DNA of 64,000 bases. It comes from Lamellibrachia satsuma. Lineage: Eukaryota; Annelida; Polychaeta; Sabellida; Siboglinidae. The stretch is from positions 5,873,501 to 5,937,500 of the forward strand of contig BSQZ01000022.1 in assembly GCA_033239005.1 (NCBI GenBank), read 5' to 3'. Made by a program: the position numbers and the translations under genes. The notes below the pieces were generated by a model, which was not told the DNA's origin, did no database searches, and was given only the letters and a program-made list of their open reading frames with translations. This document shows positions 43,501 through 55,479 of this stretch, in pieces. The stretch's first letter is position 1, and every line of letters starts with the position of its first letter.

Positions 43501-45085
43501 CGAGAATAACCTACTTTATTACGTGCTACTTACGTCGATAGTCGGTGATTTCTCAATTCTTTTTCTTTCTCTCTTCACCGAGAATAACCTACTTTATTAC
43601 GTGCTACTTACGTCGATAGTCGGGGATTTCTTCCTTTTCTTTCTCTCTTCACCGAGAATAACCTACTTTATTACGTGCTACTTACGTCGATAGTCGGGGA
43701 TTTCTTCCTTTTCTTTCTCTCTTCACCGAGAATAACCTACTTTATTACGTGCTACTTACGTCGATAGTCGGTGATTTCTCACTTCTTTTTCTTTCTCTCT
43801 TCACCGAGAATAACCTACTTTATTACGTGTTACTTACGTCGATAGTCGGTGATTTCTCACTTCTTTTTCTTTCTCTCTTCACCGAGAATAACCTACTTTA
43901 TTACGCGCTACTTATGTCGATAGTCGGTGATTTCTCACTTCTTTTTCTTTCTCTCTTCACCGAGAATATCCTAATTTATTACGTGCTACTTACGTCGATA
44001 GTCGGTGATTTCTCACTTCCTTTTCTTTCTCTCTTCACAGAGAATAGCATACTTTATTACGTGTTACTTACGTCGATAGTCGGTGATTTCTCACTTCTTT
44101 TTCTTTCTCTCTTCACCGAGAATAACCTACTTTATTACGTGCTACTTACGTCGATAGTCGGGGATTTCTTCCTTTTCTTTCTCTCTTCACCGAGAATAAC
44201 CTACTTTATTACGTGCTACTTATGTCGATAGTCGGTGATTTTTCACTTCTTTTTCTTTCTCTCTTCACCGAGAATAACCTACTTTATTACGTGTTACTTA
44301 AGTCGATAGTCGGTGATTTCTCACTTCTTTTTCTTTCTCTCTTCACCGAGAATAACCTACTTTATTACGTGCTACTTACGTCGATAGTCGGTGATTTCTC
44401 ACTTCTTTTTCTTTCTCTCTTCACCGAGAATAACCTACTTTATTACGTGCTACTTACGTCGATAGTCGGGGATTTCTTCCTTTTCTTTCTCTCTTCACCG
44501 AGAATAACCTACTTTATTACGTGCTACTTATGTCGATAGTCGGTGATTTCTCACTTCTTTTTCTTTCTCTCTTCAATGAGAATAACCTACTTTATTACGT
44601 GTTACTTACGTCGATAGTCGGTGATTTCTCACTTCTTTTTCTTTCTCTCTTCACCGAGAATAACCTACTTTATTACGTGCTACTTACGTCGATAGTCGGG
44701 GATTTCTTCCTTTTCTTTCTCTTTTCACCGAGAATAACCTAATTTATTACTTGCTACTTACGTCGATAGTCGGTGATTTCTCACTTCCTTTTCTTTCTCT
44801 CTTCACAGAGAATAGCCTACTTTATTACGTGTTACTTACGTCGATAGTCGGTGATTTCTCACTTCTTTTTCTTTCTCTCTTCACCGAGAATATCCTAATT
44901 TATTACGTGCTACTTACGTCGATAGTCGGTGATTTCTCACTTCCTTTTCTTTCTCTCTTCACCGAGAATAACCTACTTTATTACGTGCTACTTACGTCGA
45001 TAGTCGGTGATTTCTCACTTCTTTTTCTTTCTCTCTTCACCGAGAATAACCTACTTTATTACGTGTTACTTACGTCGATAGTCTC
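40530..45085. repeat. 78-bp satellite-like array, about 58 units with higher-order structure
   Basis: Unit: TTACGTCGATAGTCGGTGAT, TTCTCACTTCTTTTTCTTTC, TCTCTTCACCGAGAATAACC, TACTTTATTACGTGCTAC. The spacing of 78 bp was checked at 40,743, 40,821 and 40,899. A shorter 74-bp variant (GGGGATTTCTTCC) recurs about a dozen times and shifts the frame, which is why open frames on the plus strand keep ending in SSPRITYFITCYL. About 41,460-42,440 is repeated almost exactly at 43,707-44,690 (offset 2,247 bp). Confidence 0.98.
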
Positions 45086-45183
45086 TCACGCTGGTTTTCA
45101 AGCCTGACAACAGCCGCCGACCAGTGGGAAAAAATGCACTGACAACAAGAATCTGTAGGCGTTTAGTAATTGACACCAAGAGA

Positions 45184-45272
45184 ATAAGGCGGGGGTGTGA
45201 GAGAGAATAAGGCGGGGGTGTGAGAGAGAATAAGGCGGGGGTGTGAGAGAGAATAAGGCGGGGGTGTCAGAG
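45184..45272. repeat. 23-bp tandem repeat
   Basis: Four units of GAGAATAAGGCGGGGGTGTG type. Confidence 0.95.
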
Positions 45273-45600
45273 CGACTGGAGGACAAATAGCAGGGAAGCA
45301 ATGCCCCTGGTTTGCATGTTAGAAATGTCCTCATCTGAGGAACACGTGCAGGAGAACGCCACCTCGCGGTGTCTGGACAACTAATTCTTACTTGATAAAA
45401 CGAATCCGGCCGTAATGGGGGTGGGGGGTGGACACCCCCTGGATCCGCCCATGTATACAGTGTGTGCCCGTCTTGGCTTGTTATTACGAGGGCACCACAT
45501 TCGTTTTTCTTGTTGTCATTGTTCAACGTTCGTTGCTGACCGAAGCAGAGGTCACCGCGTTGGCGTTCTTGTGGAGTTACGCGTTTGGCGTCGTTCGTGG
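45273..45600. other. Unassigned sequence between arrays
   Basis: CpG-containing sequence with GTGGGGGGTGGACACCCCCT near 45,421; no supported gene. Confidence 0.4.
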
Positions 45601-45602
45601 AG

Positions 45603-47118
45603 GTGACATTGCTAGATGACGTCGTTCGTGTAGGTGAGAGTGGTAGATGACGTCGTTCGTGTAGGTGGGAGTGGTAGATGACGTCGTTCGTGTAGGTGAG
45701 AGTGGTAGATGATGTCGTTCGTGTAGGTGAGAGTGGTAGATGACGTCGCTCGTGGAGGTGACATTGCTAGATGACGTCGTTCGTGTAGGTGAGAGTGGTA
45801 GATGACATCGTTCGTGGAGGTGAGAGTGGTAGATGACGTCGTCCGAAGAGGTGGCATTGTTAGATGACGTCGTTCGTGTAGGTGAGTGGTAGATGACGTC
45901 GTTCATGGAGGTGACATTGCTAGATGACGTCGTTCGTGTAGGTGAGAGTGGTAGGTGACGTCGTTCGTGTAGGTGAGTGTTAGATGACTTCGTTTGTGTA
46001 GGTGGGAGTGGTAGATGACGTCGTTCGTGTAGGTGAGAGTGGCAGATGACGTCGTTCGTGGAGGTGACATTGCTAGATGACGTCGTTCGTGTAGGTGAGA
46101 GTGGTAGATGGCGTCGTTCGTGGAGGTTACATTGCTAGATGACATCGTTCGTGTAGGTGAGAGTGGTAGATGACGCCGTTCGTGTAGGTGAGAGTGGTAG
46201 ATGACGTCGTTCGTGGAGGTGACATTGCTAGATGATGTCATTCGTGTAAGTGAGAGTGGTAGATGACGTTGTTCGTGTAGGTGACATTGCTAGATGACGT
46301 CGTTCGTGGAGGTGAGAGTGGTAGATGACGTCGTTCATGGAGGTGACATTGCTAGATGACGTCGTTCGTGGAGGTGAGAGTGGTAGATGACGTCGTTCAT
46401 GGAGGTGACATTGTTAGATGACGTCGTTCGTGTAGGTGAGTGGTAGATGACTTCGTTCGTGTAGGTGGGAGTGGTAGATGACGTCGTTCATGTAGGTGAG
46501 AGTGGTAGATGACGTCGTTCGTGGAGGTTACATTGTTAGATGACGTCGTTCGTGTAGGTGAGTGGTAGATGACGTCGTTCGTGTAGGTGAGAGTGGTAGA
46601 TGACGTCGTTCATGGAGGTGACATTGCTAGATGACATTGTTCGTGTAGGTGAGAGTGGTAGATGACATCGTTCGTGTAGGTGAGAGTGGTAGATGACGTC
46701 GTTCGTGGAGGTGACATTGCTAGATGATGTCATTCGTGTAGGTGAGAGTGGTAGATGACGTTGTTCGTGTAGGTGAGGGTGGTAGATGACGTCGTTCGTG
46801 GAGGTGACATTGCTAGATGACGTCGTTCGTGTAGGTGAGAGTGGTAGATGACGTCGTTCGTGTAGGTGAGAGTTGTAGATGACGTCGTTCGTGTAGGTGG
46901 GAGTGGTAGATGACGTCGTTCATGTAGGTGGGAGTGGTAGATGACATCGTTCATGTAGGTGAGAGTGGTAGATGACGTCGTTCGTGTAGGTGAGAGTTGT
47001 AGATGACGTCGTTCGTGTAGGTGGGAGTTGTAGATGACGTCGTTCGTGTAGGTGGGAGTGGTAGATGACGTCGTTCGTGTAGGTGATAGTGGTAGATGAC
47101 GTCGTTCGTGTAGGTGAG
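45603..47118 (+). repeat. 31-bp minisatellite containing TGACGTCG (about 48 units)
   Basis: Unit GATGACGTCGTTCGTGTAGG plus TGAGAGTGGTA; spacing 31 bp checked at 45,618 and 45,649. A second subfamily has GTGACATTGCTA in place of GTGAGAGTGGTA. Almost every unit carries TGACGTC, the core of a CREB/ATF site, with G instead of the final A of the palindrome. Confidence 0.97.
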
Positions 47119-47555
47119 AGAAGTTTGCGTTGGATGGCGAGCAAAACGACCACAGGTGTCAACGTTACCACTGTCGGGCGGCAAATATCGCCTTTTCCTT
47201 ACACTTCCCCACGGGGATACGTTTGCAAATAGTTTGTTGGTTTCATGAAATTCATACTAGCCTCATTCACTGGGACAATTAAAAATTACTAGGGTTATCA
47301 GTGTTAAGTAAATTAGTGTTTGTACAGAATTGTTAACAAGTGCAGGGTTGACTGGCTGACCTGGTAATGTCTGTAATTTCAGCTCCAAGTCGGAAAGTGT
47401 TTATAGGATTATCCTCGAAAGAAGCAACGCAACATCGGACATATTTGAAGAACACTGATTCGAACACGTTGTTACAGATTCGTCTCTTGGTCAGATATTT
47501 AATCATTGATGGAAGTCGTTGGTATACTCAAGATCATTGATTGCACAACACATCA
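47119..47555. other. Unassigned sequence between arrays
   Basis: Nothing recognised. Confidence 0.4.
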
Positions 47556-49320
47556 CCTAAACACCCATCAAGTACATCGTGATCTTACACAACACAACAC
47601 CATCACCTATATGCACATCAAGTATATCGTGATCTTACACAACACGACACCATCGCCTATATACACATCAAGTATATCGTGATCTTACACAACACGACAC
47701 CATCGCCTATATACACATCAAGTATATCGTGATCTTACACAACACGACACCATCGCCTATATACACACATCAAGTATATTGTGATCTTACACAGCACGAC
47801 ACCATCGCCTATATACACATCAAGTATATTGTGATCTTACACCACACGACACCAACGCCTATATACACATCAAGTATATCGTGATCTTACACAACACGAC
47901 ACCATCGCCTATACACACATCAAGTATATTGTGATCTTACACAACACGACACCATTGCCTATATACAGTTATACACATCACGTATATCGTGATCTTACAC
48001 AACACGACACCATCGCCTATATACACACATCAAGTATATTGTGATCTTACACAACACGACACCATCGCCTATATACACATCAAGTACATTATGATCTTAC
48101 ACAACATGACACCATCGCCTATTTACTCATCAAGTACATTGTGATCTTACACAACACGACACCATCGCCTATATGCACATCAAGTACATTGTGATCTTAC
48201 ACAACACAACACCATCGCCTATATACCCATCAAGTATATTGTGATCTTACACAATACAACACAACACCATCGCCTATATACACATCAAGTACATTGTGAT
48301 CTTACACAACACGACACCATCGCCTATATGCACATCAAGTACATTGTGATCTTACACAATACAACACAACACCATCGCCTATATACACATCAAGTACATT
48401 GTGATCTTACACAACACGACACCATCACCTATATACACATCAAGTACATTGTGATCTTACACAACATGACACCATCGCCTATATGCACATCAAGTACATT
48501 GTGATCTTACACAACACGACACCATCGCCTATATGCACATCAAGTATATTGTGATCTTACACAACACGACACCATCGCCTAGATACACATCAAGTACATT
48601 GTGATCTTACACAACACGACACCATCGCCTATATGCACATCAAGTATATTGTGATCTTACACAACACGACACCATCGCCTATATGCACATCAAGTATATT
48701 GTGATCTTACACAACACGACACCATCGCCTATATACACATCACGTACATTGTGATCTTACACAACACAACACCATCGCCTATATACACATCAAGTATATC
48801 GTGATCTTACACAACACAACACCATCGCCTATATACACACATCAAGTACATTGTGATCTTACACAACACGACACCATCGCCTATATGCACATCACGTACA
48901 TTGTGATCTTACACAACACAACACCATCGCCTATATGCACATCAAGTACATTGTGATCTTACACAACACGACACCATCGCCTATATGCACATCACGTACA
49001 TTGTGATCTTACACAACACGACACCATCGCCTATATACACATCACGTACATTGTGATCTTACACAACACAACACCATCGCCTATATGCACATCACGTATA
49101 TTGTGATCTTACACAACATGATACCATCGCCTATATACACATCAAGTATATTGTGATCTTACACAACATGATACCATCGCCTATATACACATCAAGTACA
49201 TTGTGATCTTACACAACACAACACCATCGCCTATATACACACATCAAGTACATTGTGATCTTACACAACACAAGACCATCGCCTATATGCACATCATGTA
49301 TATTGTGATCTCACAGAGAT
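47556..49320. repeat. 50-bp minisatellite (about 35 units)
   Basis: Unit TACATTGTGATCTTACACAA, CACGACACCATCGCCTATAT, then GCACATCAAG; spacing 50 bp checked at 47,581 and 47,631. A few units carry 2-8 bp additions. Confidence 0.97.
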
Positions 49321-49562
49321 TAACGGGGTCCATGTTTGACGTAATAACGATTTGAAATTGACGATGCTTTCGAATTCGAATTGTTAGGCGGTTGTAAGCC
49401 GGTGTGGCCTATCACATCATTATAAAGGGTAACATAATATCACAGCTTGTTCTTAATATCGTGTAAACCACACGCTCACCGATGCAAATTTCTTCCTATA
49501 TTAAAGCCAAAAGGTTACAACAGTTTAACAAGATGAAACGGCGCAAACTATTGCAGGCGCCG
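49321..49562. other. Unassigned sequence between arrays
   Basis: Nothing recognised. Confidence 0.4.
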
Positions 49563-49768
49563 CCATTGCTTCCTGCATCGGGTCCTTCCCTTCACGTCAT
49601 TGCTTCCTGCATCGGGTCCTTCCCTTCACGTCATTGCTTCCTGCATCGGGTCCTTCCCTTCACGTCATTGCTTCCTGCATCGGGTCCTTCCCTTCACGTC
49701 ATTGCTTCCTGCATCGGGTCCTTCCCTTCACGTCATTGCTTCCTGCATCGGGTCCTTCCCTTCACACT
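49563..49768. repeat. 34-bp minisatellite
   Basis: Six units of ATTGCTTCCTGCATCGGGTC plus CTTCCCTTCACGTC; spacing 34 bp checked. Confidence 0.96.
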
Positions 49769-50169
49769 CTCTTCGTATGACAATCCATTTCTTTCTTTCT
49801 CGACATGTTTTCTAAAACCACCGCCTATCATTACTTAAAAACCGGACTTGAATTTCGCCAGTGGTGAGTTTTACAAACATCCATTCTCTAGGTTAATAAA
49901 CTTTAAAGTGGCATCCACGGTTTCCATATTACATTGTCTCATAGCGCTACACTGTCTCATGGAAAACAACAGATCAATACGAGTTTCTTCTAATCGAGTA
50001 TATCAGCAAAATAATTTTGAGTAATTAAAAATAAACTGTCTACGTCGATAATATAATCATTATAAATAAAATCCAATTGTTTATAGTATGTCGGCACTAG
50101 AAGCCGTCAATCATCTTGTAGTAACATATTCCACACTAGCTAGTAATGTCTTCACTGACTTCCCTCAAT
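49769..50169. other. Unassigned sequence
   Basis: Nothing recognised. Confidence 0.4.
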
Positions 50170-50295
50170 CCAGGGGTCAGGACCATGTGCTACCCCTTGA
50201 CCCAGGGGTCAGGACCATGTGCTACCCCTTGATCCAGGGGTCAGGACCATGTGCTACCCCTTGATCCAGTGGTCAGGACCATGTCCTACCCCTTT
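50170..50295. repeat. ~33-bp tandem repeat
   Basis: Four units of CCAGGGGTCAGGACCATGTG plus CTACCCCTTGAT. Confidence 0.94.
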
Positions 50296-50644
50296 ACTGT
50301 ATTCCCAATTCATATTTCCCGGTTCTCACATGAGCCGTTGGTGGCATCGCAGCAAAAACATCCGAAGTGTATTGTTTGGTCAGTAGATACACGGTTAGTT
50401 AGTACCACCTCATAATTATATAGGCTATTACAACATTCTACCTTTGTGTTTTCACAAACAGTGTGTCATGTTAGGTTTAGAATCAACATGTGTACATCAT
50501 GTACATCATGTACATCATGTACATGTGTACATCATGTTGTGTCTTATCTTGACAATTCCTTGTGCGCTGCAAACAGCAGACGTTACCTCCCCACCAAAAT
50601 CTAGCAAATCGAAATTTGCCTCGTTTGGGCAAGTCCATGATGCA

Positions 50645-51022
50645 ATAGTACCCTATCAAACAGTGGTACCCTATCAAACAGTGGTACCCTATCAAACAGT
50701 GGTACCCTATCAAACAGTGGTACCCTATCAAACAGTGGTAACCTATCAAACAGTGGTAACCTATCAAACAGTGGTAACCTATCAAACAGTGGTAACCTAT
50801 CAAACAGTGATACCCTATCAAACAGTGGTACCCTATCAAACAGTGGTACCCTATCAAACAGTGGTACCCTATCAAACAGTGGTACCCTATCAAACAGTGG
50901 TACCCTATCAAACAGTGGCACCCTATCAAACAGTGGCACCCTATCAAACAGTGGTACCCTATCAAACAGTGGTACCCTATCAAACAGTGGTACCCTATCA
51001 AACAGTGGTACCCTATCAAACA
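50645..51022. repeat. 18-bp minisatellite (21 units)
   Basis: Unit GGTACCCTATCAAACAGT, each with a KpnI-type palindrome GGTACC; four consecutive units have GGTAAC and two have GGCACC. The 201-codon plus-strand frame (VVPYQT repeats) is open because 18 is a multiple of three. The part before the repeats (CLILTIPCALQTADVTSPP) shows weak signal-peptide-like hydrophobicity but has no other support. Confidence 0.96.
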
Positions 51023-51282
51023 TATCGCTATATTAATGTTCACCTTTGATTGTTCACCGATGTTTTTGTGCTAAGTTACTTTAGTAAATCGCTAACAATA
51101 CCATACATTAATATTGAATTATTTTTAAAACTTGAGTTTTACTTACTTACTTCCATGTTTACACTTGTGGTGTTTGAGCGCGTTCACATGCGAAATGCCA
51201 TATATAATGACATTATGCAGCATGTCTATTAAAACAGCATACACCGTGACATGTACAGAACACAGTACATGACAGCCTTGCA

Positions 51283-51776
51283 TTGTTACATCCACACCTG
51301 ACAGAAGAGCAAGGGGTGTCACTCTCATATCCACACCTGACAGAAGAACAAGGGGTGTCACTCACATCCACACCTGACAGAAGAACAAGGGGTGTCACTC
51401 TCACATCCACACCTGACAGAATAACAAGGGGTTTCACTCTCACATTCACGCCTGATAGAAGAACAAGGGGTGTCACTCTCACATCCACGCCTGACAGAAG
51501 AACAAGGGGTATCACTCCCACATCCACGCCTGACAGAAGAACAAGGAGTGTCACTCTCACATCCACGCCTGGCAGAAGAACAAAGGGTGTCACTCTCACA
51601 TCCACACCTGGCAGAATAACAAGGGGTGTCACTCTCACATCCACACCTGACATAAGAACAAGGGGTGTCACTTTCACATACACACCTGGCAGAAGAACAA
51701 AGGGTGTCACTCTCACATCCACACCTGGCAGAAGAATAAGGGGTGTCACTCTCACATCCACACCTGACAGAAGATC
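51283..51776. repeat. 39-bp minisatellite A (about 13 units)
   Basis: Unit ACATCCACACCTGACAGAAG plus AACAAGGGGTGTCACTCTC. Open frames on both strands reflect the 13-codon period. Confidence 0.97.
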
Positions 51777-52525
51777 ACAGAACGTGAGAGGACACTGAAC
51801 AACTTACTTCGTGTCACAGAAGGTGAGAGGACACTTAACAACTTACTTCGTGTCACAGAAGGTGAGAGGACACTGAACGACTTACTTCGTGTCACAGAAG
51901 GTGAGAGGACACTGAACAACTTACTTCGTGTCACAGAAGGTGAGAGGGCACTGAACCACTTACTTCGTGTCACAGAAGGTGAGAGGACACTGAACAACTT
52001 ACTTCGTGTCACAGAAGGTGAGAGGACACTTAACAACTTACTTCGTGTCACAGAAGGTGAGAGGACACTGAACGACTTACTTCGTGTCACAGAAGGTGAG
52101 AGGACACTGAACAACTTACTTCGTGTCACAGAAGGTGAGAGGACACTGAACAACTTACTTCGTGTCACAGAAGGTGAGAGGACACTGAACAACTTACTTC
52201 GTGTCACAGAAGGTGAGAGGACACTTAACAACTTACTTCGTGTCACAGAAGGTGAGAGGACACTGAACGACTTACTTCGTGTCACAGAAGGTGAGAGGAC
52301 ACTGAACAACTTACTTCGTGTCACAGAAGGTGAGAGGGCACTGAACCACTTACTTCGTGTCACAGAAGGTGAGAGGGCACTGAACCACTTACTTCGTGTC
52401 ACAGAAGGTGAGAGGGCACTGAACCACTTGATTCGTGTCACAAAAGGTGAGAGGGCACTGAACCACTTGATTCGTGTCACAAAAGGTGAGAGGGCACTGA
52501 ACCACTTGCTTCGTGTCACAAAAAT
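51777..52525. repeat. 39-bp minisatellite B (19 units)
   Basis: Unit GTGTCACAGAAGGTGAGAGG plus ACACTGAACAACTTACTTC, directly abutting array A. Variants (CTTAACAAC, CTGAACGAC, CTGAACAAC, CTGAACCAC) recur in the same order several times, showing duplications of multi-unit blocks. The minus-strand 255-codon frame (SPSVTRSKLFSVL repeats) is an artefact. Confidence 0.97.
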
Positions 52526-52719
52526 TACAGCAACAAAACAGAAGTCCTGTGGGTATTTGGCGTCACGAATTCACATGTATTTATGCACTCGAGATCCGCT
52601 CCTGACCGCTCATTACGCCCGTAAAGTCAACTCTTTGGTCGCGAAGTTGTTGAACTTCAATACTTGTCTTCTAACTGGACTTGATTATCATAATGGAAAT
52701 TTGACCTTTGGACAATTTG

Positions 52720-52945
52720 GTGATACATAACTGTTTCATATGGTCCATGTTTATATTTATATCCCCATCTTAATTATTATCATTATTTTATAGCGAAATA
52801 TCATATATGATTTTGTATATGATATAACAAGTATTGTGTTATTACAACGTACTATTTTTAATATATTTTCCTTATATTTTCGGTAAAGCGCTGTGTACTC
52901 TATTGGATGTGGCGCTATATAAAATAAATATTATTATTATTAAAA
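52720..52945 (+). mobile_element. L2/SINE-like 3' tail
   Basis: GTAAAGCGCTGTGTACTCTA, then GGCGCTATATAAAATAAATA and a (TTA)n end, the typical 3' end of an L2-like LINE or its SINE. The 5' boundary is not visible. Confidence 0.6.
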
Positions 52946-53139
52946 CTCGGGCCACTCCTCCGTCTTAAATTTTGTAACGCTAGGAACAACCCCATGCTTT
53001 TAAAATAAAGACTATCCCACCTGACTCACGAAGCCGTGACAAGTTCTACAGACATGCAAAAGCAACACTATCGAATCAACGCATCTGTCCGGGACAGGAC
53101 GCTAAAGACGAAACTAAAGGAAAAATAGTGGAAGTATTG

Positions 53140-53190
53140 CGTGTGTGCGTGCGTGCGTGCGTGCGTGCGTGGGTGCGTGCGTGCGTGCGT
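53140..53190. repeat. (GTGC)n microsatellite
   Basis: About twelve GTGC units, with one GGGTGC interruption. It is the counterpart of the GT/GC-rich tract in intron 10. Confidence 0.95.
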
Positions 53191-53204
53191 GCCTCTTGTT
53201 TGCT

Positions 53205-53414
53205 CAATAAACTTGTGAGTGTGTAGATGACTTTAGTTGAATGATAATTGAAGTGCAAGTGTGTGTTGTCTTGCAGTTCGACAAGTTCCAGATCGTGAGT
53301 TGTTCACGCGACGACACAATCGTCTTTTGGAACTTCCCCGGTGTGTCCGAAAATTCCCTTCCATGCAAGCCTGCTCTTTTGTTCAGTAGCGAAGTGGTCA
53401 GCCAACTGAACTGA
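53205..53414 (+). pseudogene. Partial duplicate of beta-TrCP intron 10 and exon 11
   Basis: TAGATGACTTTAGTTGAATG (53,224 onward) matches TAGATGACTTTGGTTGAATG in intron 10. From 53,277 the frame reads FDKFQIVSCSRDDTIVFWNF, against [20 protein letters not shown] in exon 11, and runs 45 codons to TGA at 53,412-53,414. The first 36 exon bases are missing: in the real gene the deleted piece lies between two GCAG words, so the copy has CTTGCAG directly before TTCGAC, which again looks like a splice acceptor. The C-terminal tail after VSENS is unrelated. No other beta-TrCP exon was found nearby, so it is probably non-functional. Confidence 0.88.
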
Positions 53415-54127
53415 GGTTCTGATCTACGCCGGCGACCCCAGCTCCTCGGGGATGACCATGAGCTTGTTTTGTCTGTACGTGATAGACATGCCCCCCGGTC
53501 AGGGCTCGACGACGTGTGTTCAAGTCATGCTGGTCAAAGGCTTCCTTCGGACTTATCTCCTTTCGGGAACGGGCTCAATCTTTTATTTATCTTGCCTGCT
53601 CAGCCAGCTTATGCTTCACTGTTTTCTTGCATTCTTTCCCATCCTGAGTTCAACCTTCTTCATTTTGGAGCAGAGTCTAACCTTGCCGTCGTTGGTGCGC
53701 TCTGCAATCTGCTGATCTCTTCCAGACATGCACACGTCTTTTTGCATCTGAGATGGCTTTGGTGATGACATTCGCCAGGTCTTCCCCTCGTATGGTTTAT
53801 AGAAGACTTGATGACTTTCTTCGGCTTAAGGATAATAAGACGGTTAACAATTCATGATGCTCTTTCGGTCTAACTGTTGGAACCCAGCCATCTCGTGTGC
53901 TTCATCTGAACAGTCTACCTTAGTTCGGCACTCTCGCGTAGAATCACTATTTAGCCCTGGCATACCAATGCCAACAAGACGCCCCATGACTTTCACGACG
54001 CCATTGTTGTGCTCAAGAGCGCGATCCACACCGATTGCGCAGAACTATTTCTGGTTTTTGTTGACTCTGAATTTACCAGCCATGAAATCTTGACATGTGT
54101 ATGTGACCAGTGTTTGATTTACTCTTA
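53415..54127. other. Unassigned, GC-richer than surroundings
   Basis: Overlapping plus-strand frames of 87 and 98 codons (53,452 and 53,469) contain LLFILPAQPAYASLF and LAVVGALCNLLISS. No family was recognised and stops follow at once; a decayed retroelement is possible. Confidence 0.3.
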
Positions 54128-54195
54128 TCTAAGGAAGGTATCTTATCTAAGGAAGGTATCTTATCTAAGGAAGGTATCTTATCTGAGGAAGGTAA
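54127..54195. repeat. 18-bp tandem repeat
   Basis: Four units of TTATCTAAGGAAGGTATC. Confidence 0.93.
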
Positions 54196-55000
54196 CTGAA
54201 TCTGAAGCAATATTCTCAACGCTCTATAAGAGTCAAACGTGAAGCAACTAGGCGCGTAGCTTTGACGCAGCTAGTCGCAATTAAGTTGGTCTTTCTAGAT
54301 GCGTAAACTGTTGAACGCTTCTTGTTTAAAGTTGTTAATAGTTGATTATGTGAGCAATGATTAATGGTAGTTTATTCCATTCGCGTACCGCTTCTGGGGA
54401 ACTGGCATAACTCTGGCATACTTCTTAATGTCATTTCTGTTTCGTAATTGGCAAACCCCAACTGGGTATCGCTGCGATGGTTAAAAAGTACTCTTACGGA
54501 TATGTAGCACGGTAAACCGTGGAATTACATGAATTAAATATTAAGGCCTTGTCCGATTATTTGTGTTACACCGCCACCGTCTCGTACAATTCACTTCGCA
54601 GAGGTGCTATTTAATCGTTATTTCATACGCCTTAATTGAAAGTTGGGGACTATGTTCTATGCTCTATGTTCTATATCGGCGCAGACGGTTGTCATTCATT
54701 CGGTTTTAAACAATCAAATTTCCCCTTGTAGTTTTATACGTGATGACGTAAACAATGCTTTCGTCGTGATCGAACGAGCGCAGTGGAGGATGTCCTTTCC
54801 ACCAGAGAGAACTATCTGACTGTGTGGATTTAAAGTAAGCTTTTGCAACATTTCTGTGAAACAATGCATTATGTTATTCAGAATGTCATTGATAAGTAGA
54901 TTTTTGACCTGAGGTGACACCATGCAAGCATTCACTTTCTGGAATTGTTGGTGCAAATTGTGCTATTATTACGCTACATGTTACCTGAACATGATTCATC
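54196..55000. other. Unassigned sequence
   Basis: Nothing recognised. Confidence 0.35.
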
Positions 55001-55479
55001 ACACGCCCCAGCAGTGGCGTCACTTATGTAAGGGGGAGTTTGATGATTAACCAAACTCCCCGACAGTGGCGCCACTCACCACTGCCAAACCTTGATTATA
55101 AAGTTGGACAGTGCGGTGTGGTATAAACCGCCTGGTTGCCTGGGCAACACGATTGTTGTTTACGACTTGTGACGTGACTTACGTCTTTTCAACTGTGCCG
55201 ATGCGTATACGCATGGGCACAGTTGCAATGACGTAAGTTTCAAACAAAAACGAACGTCCTATACAATAGAGTTACATCATTACTCATGAATATTTATCAT
55301 ATCCTATAGACACACGATTTACTACCGTGTCTTCTATTTATGTATATGTCGTATACACATGTTCAATGCAAACACTATCCACAACTGTATTCAATTGAAA
55401 TTTAGAGATTTATTGAGAAAAAAAAATGGGAATTTATGATGATATGCAGATTCTTCACTCAGCTCAACTTGGAACAATA

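Noticed and set aside
40656..44742. Many plus-strand frames of 100-231 codons with LTSIVGDFSLLFLSLF repeats as membrane proteins
   Set aside because: They follow the 26-codon period of the 78-bp array and are cut wherever a 74-bp variant occurs. No start context, no non-repeat domain.
50444..51049. 201-codon frame with VVPYQT repeats and a weakly hydrophobic N-terminus
   Set aside because: The 18-bp array explains the open frame, the minus strand is equally open, and no splice or promoter evidence supports it.
51752..52519. 255-codon minus-strand frame of SPSVTRSKLFSVL repeats
   Set aside because: A 39-bp array read in a stop-free phase; abutting array A behaves the same way.
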